From Bretschneidera sinensis (lineage: Eukaryota; Streptophyta; Magnoliopsida; Brassicales; Akaniaceae): a DNA stretch of 64,000 bases. Below, piece after piece: positions 10,948-22,239 of this stretch. The stretch's first letter is position 1. Every line of letters starts with the position of its first letter. The notes under the pieces are model-generated. The model ran no database searches. It was not told where the DNA came from and saw only the letters and a program-made list of their open reading frames with translations. The stretch is from assembly GCA_023935145.1 (NCBI GenBank), contig CM043700.1, positions 138,907,328 to 138,971,327 on the forward strand, read 5' to 3'. Made by a program: the position numbers and the translations under genes.

Positions 10948-12640
10948 GGCTCTGATACCACTTTGATGTAGGACATATAAGTAGAAAGAGAAGCAATTTG
11001 AGAAAGGGAAGAAACAACAAAAAAATCAAGATATTAGATCAAGAGAAAATAGATCAGATAGAAGATACACTTACAAAAGGGAGAACAAACGAAGAATAAT
11101 AAAGAACAGAGAAACTAGAGGGACAAAAGATAACAAAACTAGTAGTTTATTCCATAATCAAATCTGTGTGAACTCAACATAAGCCTGTGCTTATATAGGC
11201 ACCAATCCTAAGCACACTTGGAAACAAATAAAAACATAATAATTCTCATATATATATATATATATATATAATTGACTAAATCTAAGTTTCCTAAATTGCC
11301 ATCTCGAAGAATATTGCCATTACAACATAATCCCAAAATAATAAATATTGTCTTTCCTATTCTACATCATTCTGCTCCACTTACAAAAAACTTAACCACG
11401 AGTTTTGTAGTGATGAAAGATCAGAGCTATGGATGACTTGGTGAAGACTTGAAAATTTTGAGATATAGCATTCTCGATCGAACATAAGAAGGATATCAAG
11501 AGGAGTTGTTCAAGAGCCACAATCAAGTGCAAGGGGACAAAATCAATGTAAGGAAAGTCACACGCAAAAACCTTACCCTCATTGTGGCTTTGGCCTTGTT
11601 CGTTTTGAAGTGACTCAATACATATATCCTTACCGTGAATGTTAGAACTTTCTTCAATGATTTGTTATGTCTTTTCAAAGTGTGTGTGGATTGGAGAAAC
11701 AACTTCATATTCGTCTTGAATGGAATCCTAATTGGTAGAAGTTTTGGTGAAAGTGGGCTCCTCTAATTGTGCTATTTACGAAAGGAGTTGTAGCATCAAG
11801 AGGATTAGAGTTTCAAAGTAGGAATATGCGATCTCCAACTGGCAACAGTTGTCATAAATGCAATGACTATCAAGCTCGGTTTCAGCCCAGATGGCATCTT
11901 GAGACATGTTGTTTTGCACAAGCCCTTGAAAAATCCAATGAATTTAGGAGAAAACTAATTTTCTTGATATGACCAAAAGGACCAAAAATCTGATAGACCA
12001 CATATTTTGTAATTGCATATAGTATACGATGAATAGTAATTAGAAGAATTCGACTCAACTCACTCATTCCTTAGAAGTGCCTCCAATTTGATGTAAATAA
12101 AAAAAATGAACAGAAAAGGAAACATGTGATTTTTTTATTATTTTTTCTAATTTTTTCAATCTCTTTTTTTTTTGGAAAATAGAAACTACAAAAATAAAAT
12201 TTGTAAATAAAAAAATCACAAAACACTATTCATCAACACTGTTCATTGGCTACGTAGCGACGACACTGTTAACAGCACAAAAAAAACCATTTTTTATGCC
12301 AAAATCTTATTTAAGGGATAGATAGAGTCAGGAATGTAGGACCTTTTGGCGCTGATACCACTTTGATTTAGGACATATTAGTAGAAAGAGAAGCAGATTG
12401 AGAAAAGGGAGAAACAATAGAAAATCAAGATATTAGATAGGGAGAATATAGATCAGACATAAGATAGATAAACAAAAGGGAGAGCAGAGAAACTAAAGGG
12501 ACAAAAGATAACAAAACTAGTAGTTTATTCCATAATCCAGTCTGTCTAAACTCAAGATAAGCAGTTGCTTATATAGGCACGGATCCTAAGCACATTAGAA
12601 AACAAATTCCAACATAATAGGAGACAAATCAAAACATAAT
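10948..12640 (-). mobile_element. Non-autonomous LTR retrotransposon remnant (copy 2)
   Basis: The most complete copy. The complement of a Met-tRNA primer site is at 10948-10960, LTR-a at 10967-11366 (TGTAG...CTACA, 400 bp), and an internal region of about 980 bp without pol domains follows. A second primer-site complement is at 12348-12360, then truncated LTR-b from 12367. A primer site on the outer side of LTR-a as well means that LTR is shared by two elements, so this was an LTR array. The element straddles the boundary between tandem units 1 and 2. Confidence 0.6.
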
Positions 12641-12964
12641 GACATTACCCTAAATTTGAATAATAATGTAAAATAAATCTATAATACATAAAATGCATTG
12701 AATAAACTAAATAAAATAAGTGAGAGAGAGAAAAATGAGGTTACCCAAAGTGGTGGAGGAGGAGGAGTGTGGTAAGGGCGCAGCAGTGCAGTGGTGGCAA
12801 CAAGGAAATAGAAGGAAGGAGAGAAAGGGATGAATGAAAAGAGAGAAGAAGATGAAGAAGAAGAAGGAAGAAGAGAGGAGTGCAGGAAAGAGAGAGAAAG
12901 AAAGTAATTTGTGGTGGCGGGATATAGAGAGAGATTAATGGTGGAAAGAGGGGCAAAGAAAGTG

Positions 12965-13166
12965 ACTTGTGGGGGAGAGAGATAGAGAGAGATTTTAATA
13001 GTGGAGAGAGGGGCAAAAATCACGAAAAAATGAGGAAGAAAGGGGGTTGTTCGCGTGATAGGGATACTTGTGGGGGAGAGAGATAGAGAGAGATTTTAAT
13101 AGTGGAGAGAGGGGCAAAAATCACGAAAAAATGAGGAAGAAAGGGGGTTGTTCGCGTGATAGGGAT
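12965..13166. repeat. 101-bp local tandem duplication (unit 2 only)
   Basis: 12965-13065 is repeated immediately at 13066-13166. Unit 1 has one copy (about 1837-1940). It arose after the large duplication. Confidence 0.85.
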
Positions 13167-13540
13167 TTAACACTATCATCGATGGATAAGTTATCCATTA
13201 TAGTGATAGTGTTAAATCTGTCGGTGACAGGATATTCAGTATTTTTTTATAATTATAATTATTCATATATTTTCATCGACGACATTAGTTATGTTGGTGA
13301 TGAGTATTTTTACTTTGATTTTTTTTAAAAAAACAATTTTAAATTCATAAAATTTTAACAATGACAACAATACAATATTATCGATGGAATAGTCTGTCGA
13401 CTATATAGTATTTTGCCTTATCAATGAGAGACAAGTGTTTCTCAAAGATAGTTTGTCGTAGAAAACAACCATCACTGACAAATACTTGTCCATAGGTGAT
13501 AGGCCATTGGTGAAAACCTTTTCTTTTTTTTCTTGTAGTG
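13160..13540 (-). mobile_element. CACTA-like transposon end (copy in unit 2)
   Basis: Duplicate of 1930-2310, ending at 13540 with the complement of CACTACAAG. The Copia element S1 begins 40 bp further on. Confidence 0.45.
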
Positions 13541-13579
13541 ATTTGATACTTTTAAAAAAAAAATTGTAATATTAAATAT

Positions 13580-15100
13580 TGTTGACCCTGAATGATTTTG
13601 ATAGGAACAAAAATCTTAATTAAGCACTAATGAATATTAATTAAGTAATACAGATTGTTAATAGTGTTGATACATCAAAGGAGACCAAGATTGTAGAAAT
13701 TGGTGAATCAATGTTGATGTCATTTCAATTGTTAGGAGCTAATTATATTTGATTGCATTTTATTATATAGTCTTAATTAATTGAAGATATAAAATCTCCA
13801 AGTGATTTTATTAAATGCAAATAAATTCTTTGGGCTCAATACTTAACTTTCTCTAATTGAATTTAAGAAGAATTTATGTTGGCATAGAAAATTACTTGAG
13901 CATTTGTAATATATCATTATTCATATATCTAGCACACACATTATGCTTAAATTTGTAATATGTTTTGTTATCATCAAAAATGCCTCAATCAAGAAATTGA
14001 TTAGATTAATTTTGATGATAACAAAACACTTTTGAAGTGTTTAACTCGTGTGTTTAATGTGCAAGAAAGTTTGATTGAATTAGGAGATTTTTTGGAACTC
14101 AAAAATCCAAAAAGAATAAAGAGATATGAAGAAAATTATGCTGAAAACACTGTTCATCCAGAAATCACTGTAGCAGCGCTCCAACAGTGACCCAGTCGAC
14201 TGGGTGAATAGTGCAGTCGACTGGTAAAAGTGGCAGAAGGTTCTCAGTCGACTGGTAACACTATAGCAGCAAAAATGTGAATTTTTAAGAGGACCCAGTC
14301 GATTGGTAGTTCAAAAATATGACCGTTGGGACTCGAAATCTGAGATTTTAAAGGTACAATCAATTCAAATTGAAGTCTAACGGCCATATTAATTGATGGC
14401 TATATAAACCCACTCAATTCAGCATTCAACATGGAGGAGAATACATTCAAAAAGAGAAGAACACACACAATCAAGTCATTCATTCTTTGAAACTCAAAAA
14501 AGCTTTGAAATACTCATGTTGAGCTATTCTTCAAGCTTTTCTTTGAAAGAGAGACATTATTAAGTTGTATATGCTTTCATTTGCTGTCTCTCTACCATTT
14601 ACTTTACAGCTTTTATTGTAAAGGGAATACTTCCGAGAGGAAGGGGATTACTTCCGAAAGGAAGGGGATTATACGGTTTAAGAAACACCCGTAAGTTGCT
14701 TGTGTTACGGTTTGAGCAACTCCTGTAAGTTGCTTGGTTTAGTGAAAGACTTCAAGGAGGATCCTTGAAGATAGTGGACGTAGGGTCGGAAGGATTCCGA
14801 TATTGCCGAACCACTATAAATTGAGTTTGCATCTCTCTAACTCTATCTCCTTAATTACTTTCATAATTACTTGCTTATAATTATTTATTATTCAAGTAAA
14901 TAAGATTGATTGCTTAATTATTTTATAATTCAATTATCATTTCTCTATTAAGCAATAAACTCACTCATCTTTGTGCTAGTAATTTAGAAAGATTTAATTC
15001 CGCATATATTTTGTTATTTGAGATTGCAAAAAGTATTTAATTTTTTAATACCCAATTCACCCCCCTCTTGGGTATTGCCATTGTATATTTTGGACCTACA
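13580..15100 (+). repeat. 5' LTR of S1
   Basis: 1521 bp, TGTTGACCC...CCTACA. The palindrome family (starts 14192, 14213, 14244, 14295; the last three imperfect) lies 100-210 bp upstream of a TATATAAA box at 14401-14408. It is 42 bp shorter than the 3' LTR, explained by two losses of 21 bp between palindromes. Confidence 0.9.
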
Positions 15101-15102
15101 AT

Positions 15103-15115
15103 TGGTATCAGAGCC
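15103..15115 (+). promoter_or_regulatory. Primer-binding site of S1
   Basis: TGGTATCAGAGCC, complementary to the 3' end of initiator Met-tRNA, two bases after the LTR. Confidence 0.9.
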
Positions 15116-15155
15116 TCGTTCTCAATTTTAGGCTTAATATCCTTGAGTTGATCTT

Positions 15156-16859
15156 ATGGCAACTATATTTTTAGAAGGAAGAGATCCTTCTAGTCCTCCT
15201 CTTCTCCATGGAACAAATTTCACCCATTGGGAAGCTCAAATGAAGATTTTTATTCAAGCACATGATTATTATGCTTGGTATTTCATTCTTGAAAATGAAA
15301 ATGACTTTGATGTAAATGATAGCAAATTCATTCAACTAAATGCTCTTGATCAAAACGAAGTTGATCAAATTTCCTCATGTAAGACTGCAAAAGAAATTTG
15401 GGATTTATTGGAAGTCATACATGGAGGAAATGAGCAAGAAAAGAATTTAAAATTAAAAAACTTTGTTCATGACTTAGAGAATTTTAAAATGAATGAAAAT
15501 GAATCAATTTTTGATTCGCAAACTCGTTTTACCATACTTGTTAAAACTTTATCTTTCATGGGTAAAATTTATTCTAACCTTGAACTTGTGAGAATATTTC
15601 TTAGATCTTTGTCAAATCAATGGAAAATTATTTTGACAAAGCATTCTACATGTGAAAGTTTAGAAGAGCTTGTGGAATCCTTCAAGAAGCATGAAAGCTA
15701 CTTGGATTACAAAACTGATGGTTCCACCACATCCTTACCTTTTATGGAAATTGAAGATCTTAATCGTGATGGTGATGAAGAAGAAGAAGACTCCTCGAAT
15801 AAAGAGATCGAATGCGAGGAAATTGCCAACCTATGTCTTATGGCAATCGACAACAAAAATGAGGTATCAACTTCTTCCTCTTCAAAAAATAATATTGTTA
15901 GTAGTAGTGAAGAATTGATAGAAGTCATAAATGAAATGTATGAAGAATTGAAGAAATTTGATTCTAGGAACACCATTCTTAAAAAAGAGGTGTCATCTCT
16001 TTCTAAAGAAATGGTAGGTTTAAGAGAAGAAAAAGATAAACTATCTTCATTACTTTATGATTCTTCTCAAGATCTTCTTAAAGATGAAAATGAAAACTTA
16101 AAGAAGAAGATAATAGAACTAAATGATACTATATCTAGACTTATGCTTGGAAAAGAAAAGCTAGATGAAGTGCTATCTTGCCAAAGATTAAATGGAGGAA
16201 AATCCGGGTTAGGTTATTCTCCATTAGGCAAGCAAAAATCAAAAGAGAGCTTATTCATGAAAGTATCATGTGTAAATGAAGCCTCTACTTCAAAGACCTC
16301 TAGCAAGGTTAAAAGCACTCCCTCTATAAATGCTAGGAAGTCTAGAAACTCTAATGCATATCCTAGAAATACTCATGCTTATATGTATGCTCACACATAT
16401 TCTAGGAATAATCATCATGTACATTCTAGGAATAATCATTATGTGCATTCTAGGAACAAATTGTATAATCAGAATTTGCACACTGCACATGCTCATCCTA
16501 GGAATTACCATCATGGTTATCCTAGAAATGATATGCATATTCATAATAATACAAGCATGTATCCTAGAAATCATCATCACACATTTTCTAGAAATGACAT
16601 GCATATTCATATTCCTCATAATAGAAACATGTATCCTAGGAACTTCTATCCTAAGAATTATAGACATGAACAACTAAGAAATCCTAGAAATTTCAGTAAC
16701 TATTATCCTAGGATTGTGCATCATCATGTCTATAGAACTCCATATGTTATCAAGAAAGTATGGGTCCCAAAAGGAACCGTGTTTTCTAGGACTAACCTCA
16801 AAGGACCCAAGAAATTTTGGGTACCTAAAAATACCATCGTGTATCCTAGTGTGATGTAG
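15156..16859 (+). CDS. Gag-like protein of S1 (567 aa), lacking a zinc knuckle
   Basis: Capsid-type protein. Residues about 1-190 are a Copia gag domain (FTHWEAQMKIF near the N-terminus). An acidic stretch and then a long coiled coil (about 250-341) follow. Residues about 396-526 are a His/Asn/Arg-rich segment with recurring PRN or SRN plus His runs, and the C-terminus carries KKVWVPKGT and KFWVPKN. No CCHC zinc knuckle is present, unlike S2, whose N-terminal half is also quite different although the C-terminal half is nearly the same. The frame ends at TAG (16857-16859). The protease motif continues in the same frame directly after it, as in S2. The start ATG is the first after the primer site. 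Confidence 0.85.
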   Translation: MATIFLEGRDPSSPPLLHGTNFTHWEAQMKIFIQAHDYYAWYFILENENDFDVNDSKFIQLNALDQNEVDQISSCKTAKEIWDLLEVIHGGNEQEKNLKLKNFVHDLENFKMNENESIFDSQTRFTILVKTLSFMGKIYSNLELVRIFLRSLSNQWKIILTKHSTCESLEELVESFKKHESYLDYKTDGSTTSLPFMEIEDLNRDGDEEEEDSSNKEIECEEIANLCLMAIDNKNEVSTSSSSKNNIVSSSEELIEVINEMYEELKKFDSRNTILKKEVSSLSKEMVGLREEKDKLSSLLYDSSQDLLKDENENLKKKIIELNDTISRLMLGKEKLDEVLSCQRLNGGKSGLGYSPLGKQKSKESLFMKVSCVNEASTSKTSSKVKSTPSINARKSRNSNAYPRNTHAYMYAHTYSRNNHHVHSRNNHYVHSRNKLYNQNLHTAHAHPRNYHHGYPRNDMHIHNNTSMYPRNHHHTFSRNDMHIHIPHNRNMYPRNFYPKNYRHEQLRNPRNFSNYYPRIVHHHVYRTPYVIKKVWVPKGTVFSRTNLKGPKKFWVPKNTIVYPSVM

Positions 16860-19800
16860 ATATGTCTCCACAAAAAGGAGAAAGGTAACTGTTGGTACCT
16901 TGATAGTGGATGCTCAAAGCACATGACCGATGATAAAAGTGTATTCAAGAGCTAACTCTAAGAGATGGTGGATATGTCACCATTGGAGACAACACCAAAA
17001 TAAAGATCATCGGGCATGGAAAAGTTGGTAATGATTTCTCTACCCTAGATAATGTATTGCTAGTACAAAGCCAAATTTACTTAGCATTAGTCAACTATGT
17101 GACAAAGGCAACAAAGTCACATTTGAGTCCTCTCATTGTCTAGTTATAGACATCAAGAGTAACAAGATCAAATTTATTGGCCATAGACATGAAAATATCT
17201 ATATAGTTGATTTGAAATCTTTGCATTCTGAAAATGAAAAATGTTTTCCTGCTTTTAGTGAAAATCCATAGCTACGGCATAGAAGGCTTGGTCATGTAAA
17301 CATGAACTTGCTGAAAATTGTTTCAAGAAAAGATTTAGTCATTGGTCTTCCTAAAATCAATTTTGAAAAAGACAAAGTATGTGATGCTTGTCAAATGGGA
17401 AAACAAACCAGGATTTCTTTTAAAGCAAAAAATATAGTTTCAACTACTAGATCTTTGGAACTTTTGCATATGGACTTGTTTAGTCCAATAAGTACCATTA
17501 GTCTAGGTGCCCATCAATATGCTCTTGTTATTGTTGATGACTATTCAGGATATACCTTTGTTTTTTTTATTGCTTACAATGATGAAGCTTTCAAAGGTTT
17601 TGAAAAGTTTTGCAAAAAGGTTCAAAATGAAAAAGGAATTTGTATTTCAAGCACAAGAAGTGATCATGGAAAAGAATTTGAAACCAAAGCTTTTCAAATT
17701 TTTGTGATGAGAATTGAATCAATCACAATTTTTCAGCTCCTAGAACTCCTCAACAAAATGGAGTTGTTGAGAGGAAAAACAGAGTTCTAGAAGAATTTTC
17801 AAGAACAATGCTTTGTGAAAATAGTTTACCAAAATATTTTTGGGCTGAAGCCGTGAACACTTCTTGCTATATTTTAAATAGAATTTTAATTAGGCCTATA
17901 CTTGATAAAACTCTATATGAACTATGGAAAGGTAGAAAGCCTAATATTTCCTATTTTCGTACATTTGGTTGCAAATGCTTCATCTTGAATAACAATAAAA
18001 CTAATTTGGGTAAATTTGATTCTAAGACCGATGAAGGGATATTTTTAGGATATTCTACATCGAGTAAGGCTTATAGAGTTTTCAATAAGAGAACTCTAGT
18101 GGTAGAAGAATCTGTGCATGTAACTCTTGATGAGTCTAACCCTATTAGTAGTAGAGAAGTTTCCATTAATAATGATGCAGATTTTATTCCAAGAACGGAA
18201 ACACCTACTCTCATTGTTGACCCAAAGAAGAATCAAACTCAAGCAAATGAAGAGCTAGAAGCTCATAATTTGGACCAACCATCTACAAGCCAACAAGTGG
18301 ATGGACTTCCTAAAGATTGGAGGTATGTGAACTATCACCCAATTGATCAAGTAATTGGTGATCCTTCAAAAGGGGTAAGAACTCGCTCTTCTATTAGAAA
18401 TATTTGCAATTATGTAGCTTATCTGTCTCAGGTAGAACCTAAGTCATTTATAGAAGCTGAAAAAGACAATGATTGGATAATTGCAATGCAGGAAGAGATA
18501 AATCAATTTGAGAGAAACAATGTTTGGAAACTAGTTCCAAGACCTAAAGATCATTCAATAATTGGAACTAAATGGGTATACAGAAATAAAATGGATGAAA
18601 ATGGTATAGTAACTAGAAATAAGGCTAGACTAGTTGCTAAGTGATATAACCAAGAAGAAGGAATAGACTTTGATGAGACCTATGCTCCCGTAGCTAGATT
18701 AGAAGCTATTCGAATGTTGTTAGTCTTTGCATGCTTTAATAAATTTAAGCTATTTCAAATGGATGTGAAAAGTGCCTTTTTAAATGGCTTTATAGAAGAA
18801 GAGGTTTATGTTGAGCAACCTCTTGGATTTGAAAATCCTAGTCTTCCAAATCATGTCTACAAGCTTTCTAAAGCTCTATATGGGTTGAAGCAAGCTCCAA
18901 GAGCATGGTATGAAAGACTAAGTAAATTTTTTATTGATAATGATTTTGTAAGAAGTAGAATAGATACAACTCTCTTCACAAAAATGACACGTTGATAGTT
19001 CAAATATATGTTGATGATATTATATTTGGTGCTACTAATGAATCTACGTATCAAGAGTTTACAAAGTGCATGCAAGGTGAATTTGAAATGAGCATGATGG
19101 GAGAGCTTACCTACTTCCTTGGTCTTCAAATCAAACAACTAAAATGAGGCATCTTCATCAATCAATCAAAGTACATCAAGGACCTACTTAAGAGGTTCGG
19201 GATGGAAAGCTCAAAGTCGCTTGGTACTCCAATGAGCACAACTACTAAACTTGATCTTGATGAAGGAGGTAAACCAGTAGATACTAAGTATTATAGAAGC
19301 ATGATAGGTGCTTTGCTTTATTTAACTGCAAGTAGACCTGATATTATGTTCAATGTATGCATGTGTGTTAGATTTCGGTCTAATCCTAAGAAATCACATG
19401 TAGTTGCAGTAAAAAGAATCCTTAGATATCTGTAAGGAACTCAGACCATAGGATTATGGTACTCTAGAGAATCGTCTTTTGAGCTAATAGGATACTCAGA
19501 TGCTGATTTTGCTGGATGTAGGTTAGATAGAAAGAGCACAAGTGGAACATGTCAATTCTTAGGTGCTATGTTAACTTCTTGGTTTTCCAAGAAACAGAAT
19601 TCCGTTGCACTATCAACCGCTGAAGCGGAATATATAGCAGCTGGAAGTTGTTGTGCCCAAGTGTTATGGATGAAACAATAACTAGAAGACTATGGCATGA
19701 ACCTAAAAGGCATCCCGATATTTTGTGATAATACTAGTGCTATCAACCTAACCAAGAACCCTATTCAGCACTCTAGAATAAAGCACATAGAAATTAGACA

Positions 19801-19954
19801 TCATTTCTTAAGAGACCATGCTCAAAAATGTGATATAAGACTAGAATTCATACCTTCAGAAGATCAAATAGCTGACATTCTTACAAAACCCCTAAGTGAA
19901 GCTAGTTTTTGTAAGATTAGAATGTTAATGGGATTGCTAGATTATAATATTTGA
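16860..19954 (+). pseudogene. Pol of S1: protease, integrase, RT, RNase H (broken)
   Basis: Domains in order: protease [12 protein letters not shown] right after the gag stop; the GAG-pre-integrase zinc region (about 17275-17420); the integrase core (HMDLF to RSDHG); RT (17808-18995, including [14 protein letters not shown] and [13 protein letters not shown]); and RNase H ([30 protein letters not shown]) ending at 19954. Breaks include a one-base deletion soon after the protease motif (near 16950), a frameshift near 17700 in the integrase, TGA in place of a Gly codon near 18642, a short deletion at about 18985, and further stops near 19146, 19434 and 19678. No functional polyprotein can be made. 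Confidence 0.88.
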
Positions 19955-20671
19955 TTGATAATTGAAAATTATATTTCGGTGCATATATGCAGGGGAAGTA
20001 ACTTTTTTTTCAAGTACTTATGGATATTTCCAATTTGAACATCTTTTTGAGTAGTTGATGAGTTCTTTGTCTTGATTATTCAATCAATCAACTACCGATA
20101 AGACTTTTTAAGTTTTATCCAATTTTATTTCTCTTAAGAGTTAAAAATAATTACTTTAGACTTTTTGAAAGGGGGAGAAAATCTGATTTATTGATAAAAG
20201 AGAAAACTTTTGGTAAAATCGTTTTACTCAAATGAGTTTTAAATACTTGATAAACTCTTTTAGATTTGTTTTAAATTTGGTTATTATATCTTGAGAATTT
20301 TATCTCTAAGTTCTAAAGGAACTCTTTCAAAAGCTTTATATTTCTTGATATCTTGTAAAATGATTCTTTTCTCAAAATGTTTCATCAAAATATTTTCAAT
20401 AGCATATTTTGAGGGGGAGCTCTTCTTTGAAATCCACCCTTTTTTAGTATGACAAAAAAGGGGGAGAAAAATAAGAATATTAGAGATTTTGTTAGACCTT
20501 ATTCTTAAGATTTTTGTCACCATCAAAAAGGGGGAGATTGTTGACCCTGAATGATTTTGATAGGAACAAAAATCTTAATTAAGCACTAACGAATATTAGA
20601 AAAATAAGAATATTAGAGATTTTGTTAGACCTTATTCTTAAGATTTTTGTCACCATAAAAAAGGGGGAGAT
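19955..20671 (+). promoter_or_regulatory. 3' non-coding region of S1 with five polypurine tracts
   Basis: Purine tracts of the form AAAGGGGGAGA occur near 20167, 20410, 20455, 20525 and 20658; the last abuts the 3' LTR. Multiple polypurine tracts are known from Sireviruses. A 133-bp tandem duplication (20466-20598, 20599-20731) has copied a tract plus the first 60 bp of the LTR. Confidence 0.8.
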
Positions 20672-22234
20672 TGTTGACCCTGAATGATTTTGATAGGAAC
20701 AAAAATCTTAATTAAGCACTAATGAATATTACTTAAGTAATACAGATTGTTAATAGTGTTTATACATCAAAGGAGACCAAGATTGTAGAAATTGGGGAAT
20801 CAATGTTGATGTCATTTCAATTGTCAGGAGCTAATTATATTTGCATTGCATTTTATTATATAGTCTTAATTAATTGAAGATATAAAATCTCCAAGTGATT
20901 TTATTAAATGCAAATAAATTCTTTGGGCTCAATACTTAACTTTCTCTAATTGAATTTAAGAAGAATTTATGTTGGCATAGAAAATTACTTGAGCATTTGT
21001 AATATATCATTATTCATATATCTAGCACACACATTATGCTTAAATTTGTAATATGTTTTGTTATCATCAAAAATGCCTCAATCAAGAAATTGATTAGATT
21101 AATTTTGATGATAACAAAACACTTTTGAAGTGTTTAACCCGTGTGTTTAATGTGCAAGAAAGTTTGATTGAATTAGGAGATTTTTTGGAACTCAAAAATC
21201 CAAAAATAATAAAGAGATATAAAGAAAATTATGCTGAAAATACAGTTCATCCAGAAATCATGTAGCAGCGCTCCAACAGTGACCCAGTCGACTGGGTGAA
21301 TAGTGCAGTCGACTGGTAAAAGTGGCAAAAGGTTCCCAGTCGACTGGTATGACTTACCAGTCGACTGGTAACACTATAGCAGCAAAAATGTGAATTTTTA
21401 AGAGGACCTAGTCGACTGGTATCACGACCCAGTCGACTGGTAGTTCAAAAATATGACCGTTGGGACTCGAAATCTGAGATTTTAAAGGCACAATCAATTC
21501 AAATTGAAGTCTAACGGCCATATTAATTGATGGCTATATAAACCCACTCAATTCAGCATTCAACATGGAGGAGAAGACATTCAAAAAGAGAAGAACACAC
21601 ACAATCAAGTCATTCATTCTTTGAAACTCAAAAAAGCTTTGAAATACTCATGTTGAGCTATTCTTCAAGCTTTTCTTTGAAAGAGAGACATTATTAAGTT
21701 GTATAAGCTTTTATTTGCTATCTCTCTACCAGTTACTTTACAGCTTTTATTGTAAAGGGATTACTTCGGAGAGGAAGGGGATTACTTCCGAAAGGAATGG
21801 GCTTATACGGTTTAAGCAACACCCGTAAGTTGCTTGTGTTACGGTTTGAGCAACACCCGTAAGTTGCTTGGTTTAGTGAAAGACTTCAAGGAGGATCCTT
21901 GAAGAGAGTGGACGTAGGGTCGAAAGGATTCCGATATTGCCGAACCACTATAAATCAAGTTTGCATCTCTCTAACTCTATCTCCTTAATTACTTTCATAA
22001 TTACTTGCTTATAATTATTTATTATTCAAGTAAATGAGATTGATTGCTTAATTATTTTATAATTCAATTATCATTTCTATATTAAGCAATAAACTCTCTC
22101 ATCTTTGTGCTAGTAATTTAGAAAGATTTAATTCCGCATATATTTTGTTATTTGAGATTGCAAAAAGTATTTAATTTTTTAATACCCAATTCACCCCCCT
22201 CTTGGGTATTGCCATAGTATATTTTGGACCTACA
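20672..22234 (+). repeat. 3' LTR of S1
   Basis: 1563 bp, TGTTGACCC...CCTACA. Six palindrome-family sites start at 21284, 21305, 21336, 21357, 21408 and 21429 (spacings 21, 31, 21, 51, 21). The TATATAAA box is at 21535-21542. Confidence 0.92.
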
Positions 22235-22239
22235 AATAT

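Larger units (their letters stand above)
1..11128. repeat. Tandem segmental duplication, unit 1
   Basis: Position 1 aligns with 11129 and 31014, and the sequence stays collinear and nearly identical to unit 2 through to 11128. The unit begins inside an LTR, so its left edge lies outside the window. It holds a lipid-transfer pseudogene, a SINE-like repeat, a MITE and an intact pectinesterase. At about 2340-2360 it keeps the uninterrupted version of the site where unit 2 carries a Copia insertion. Confidence 0.93.
13575..22239 (+). mobile_element. Sirevirus-like Ty1/Copia retrotransposon S1 with target duplication
   Basis: A complete but decayed element, 13580-22234, flanked by AATAT on both sides (13575-13579 and 22235-22239). 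Order: 5' LTR, Met-tRNA primer site, gag, protease-integrase-RT-RNase H, several polypurine tracts, 3' LTR. The Copia order (integrase before RT), the coiled-coil gag and the repeated polypurine tracts fit the Sirevirus (SIRE/Maximus) lineage. Unit 1 retains the empty target site near 2350. It has no third ORF, unlike S2. Pol carries several stops and frameshifts, so it is not autonomous. Confidence 0.92.

Noticed and set aside
16290..16677. Long open frames opposite or out of frame in the gag His-rich segment (also 50386-50707)
   Set aside because: They are by-products of the repetitive codons of the PRN/His segment on shifted frames.
20284..20526. Minus-strand 80-codon frame in the S1 3' region
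   Set aside because: It overlaps the polypurine tracts and AT-rich non-coding sequence and has no homologous frame in S2.
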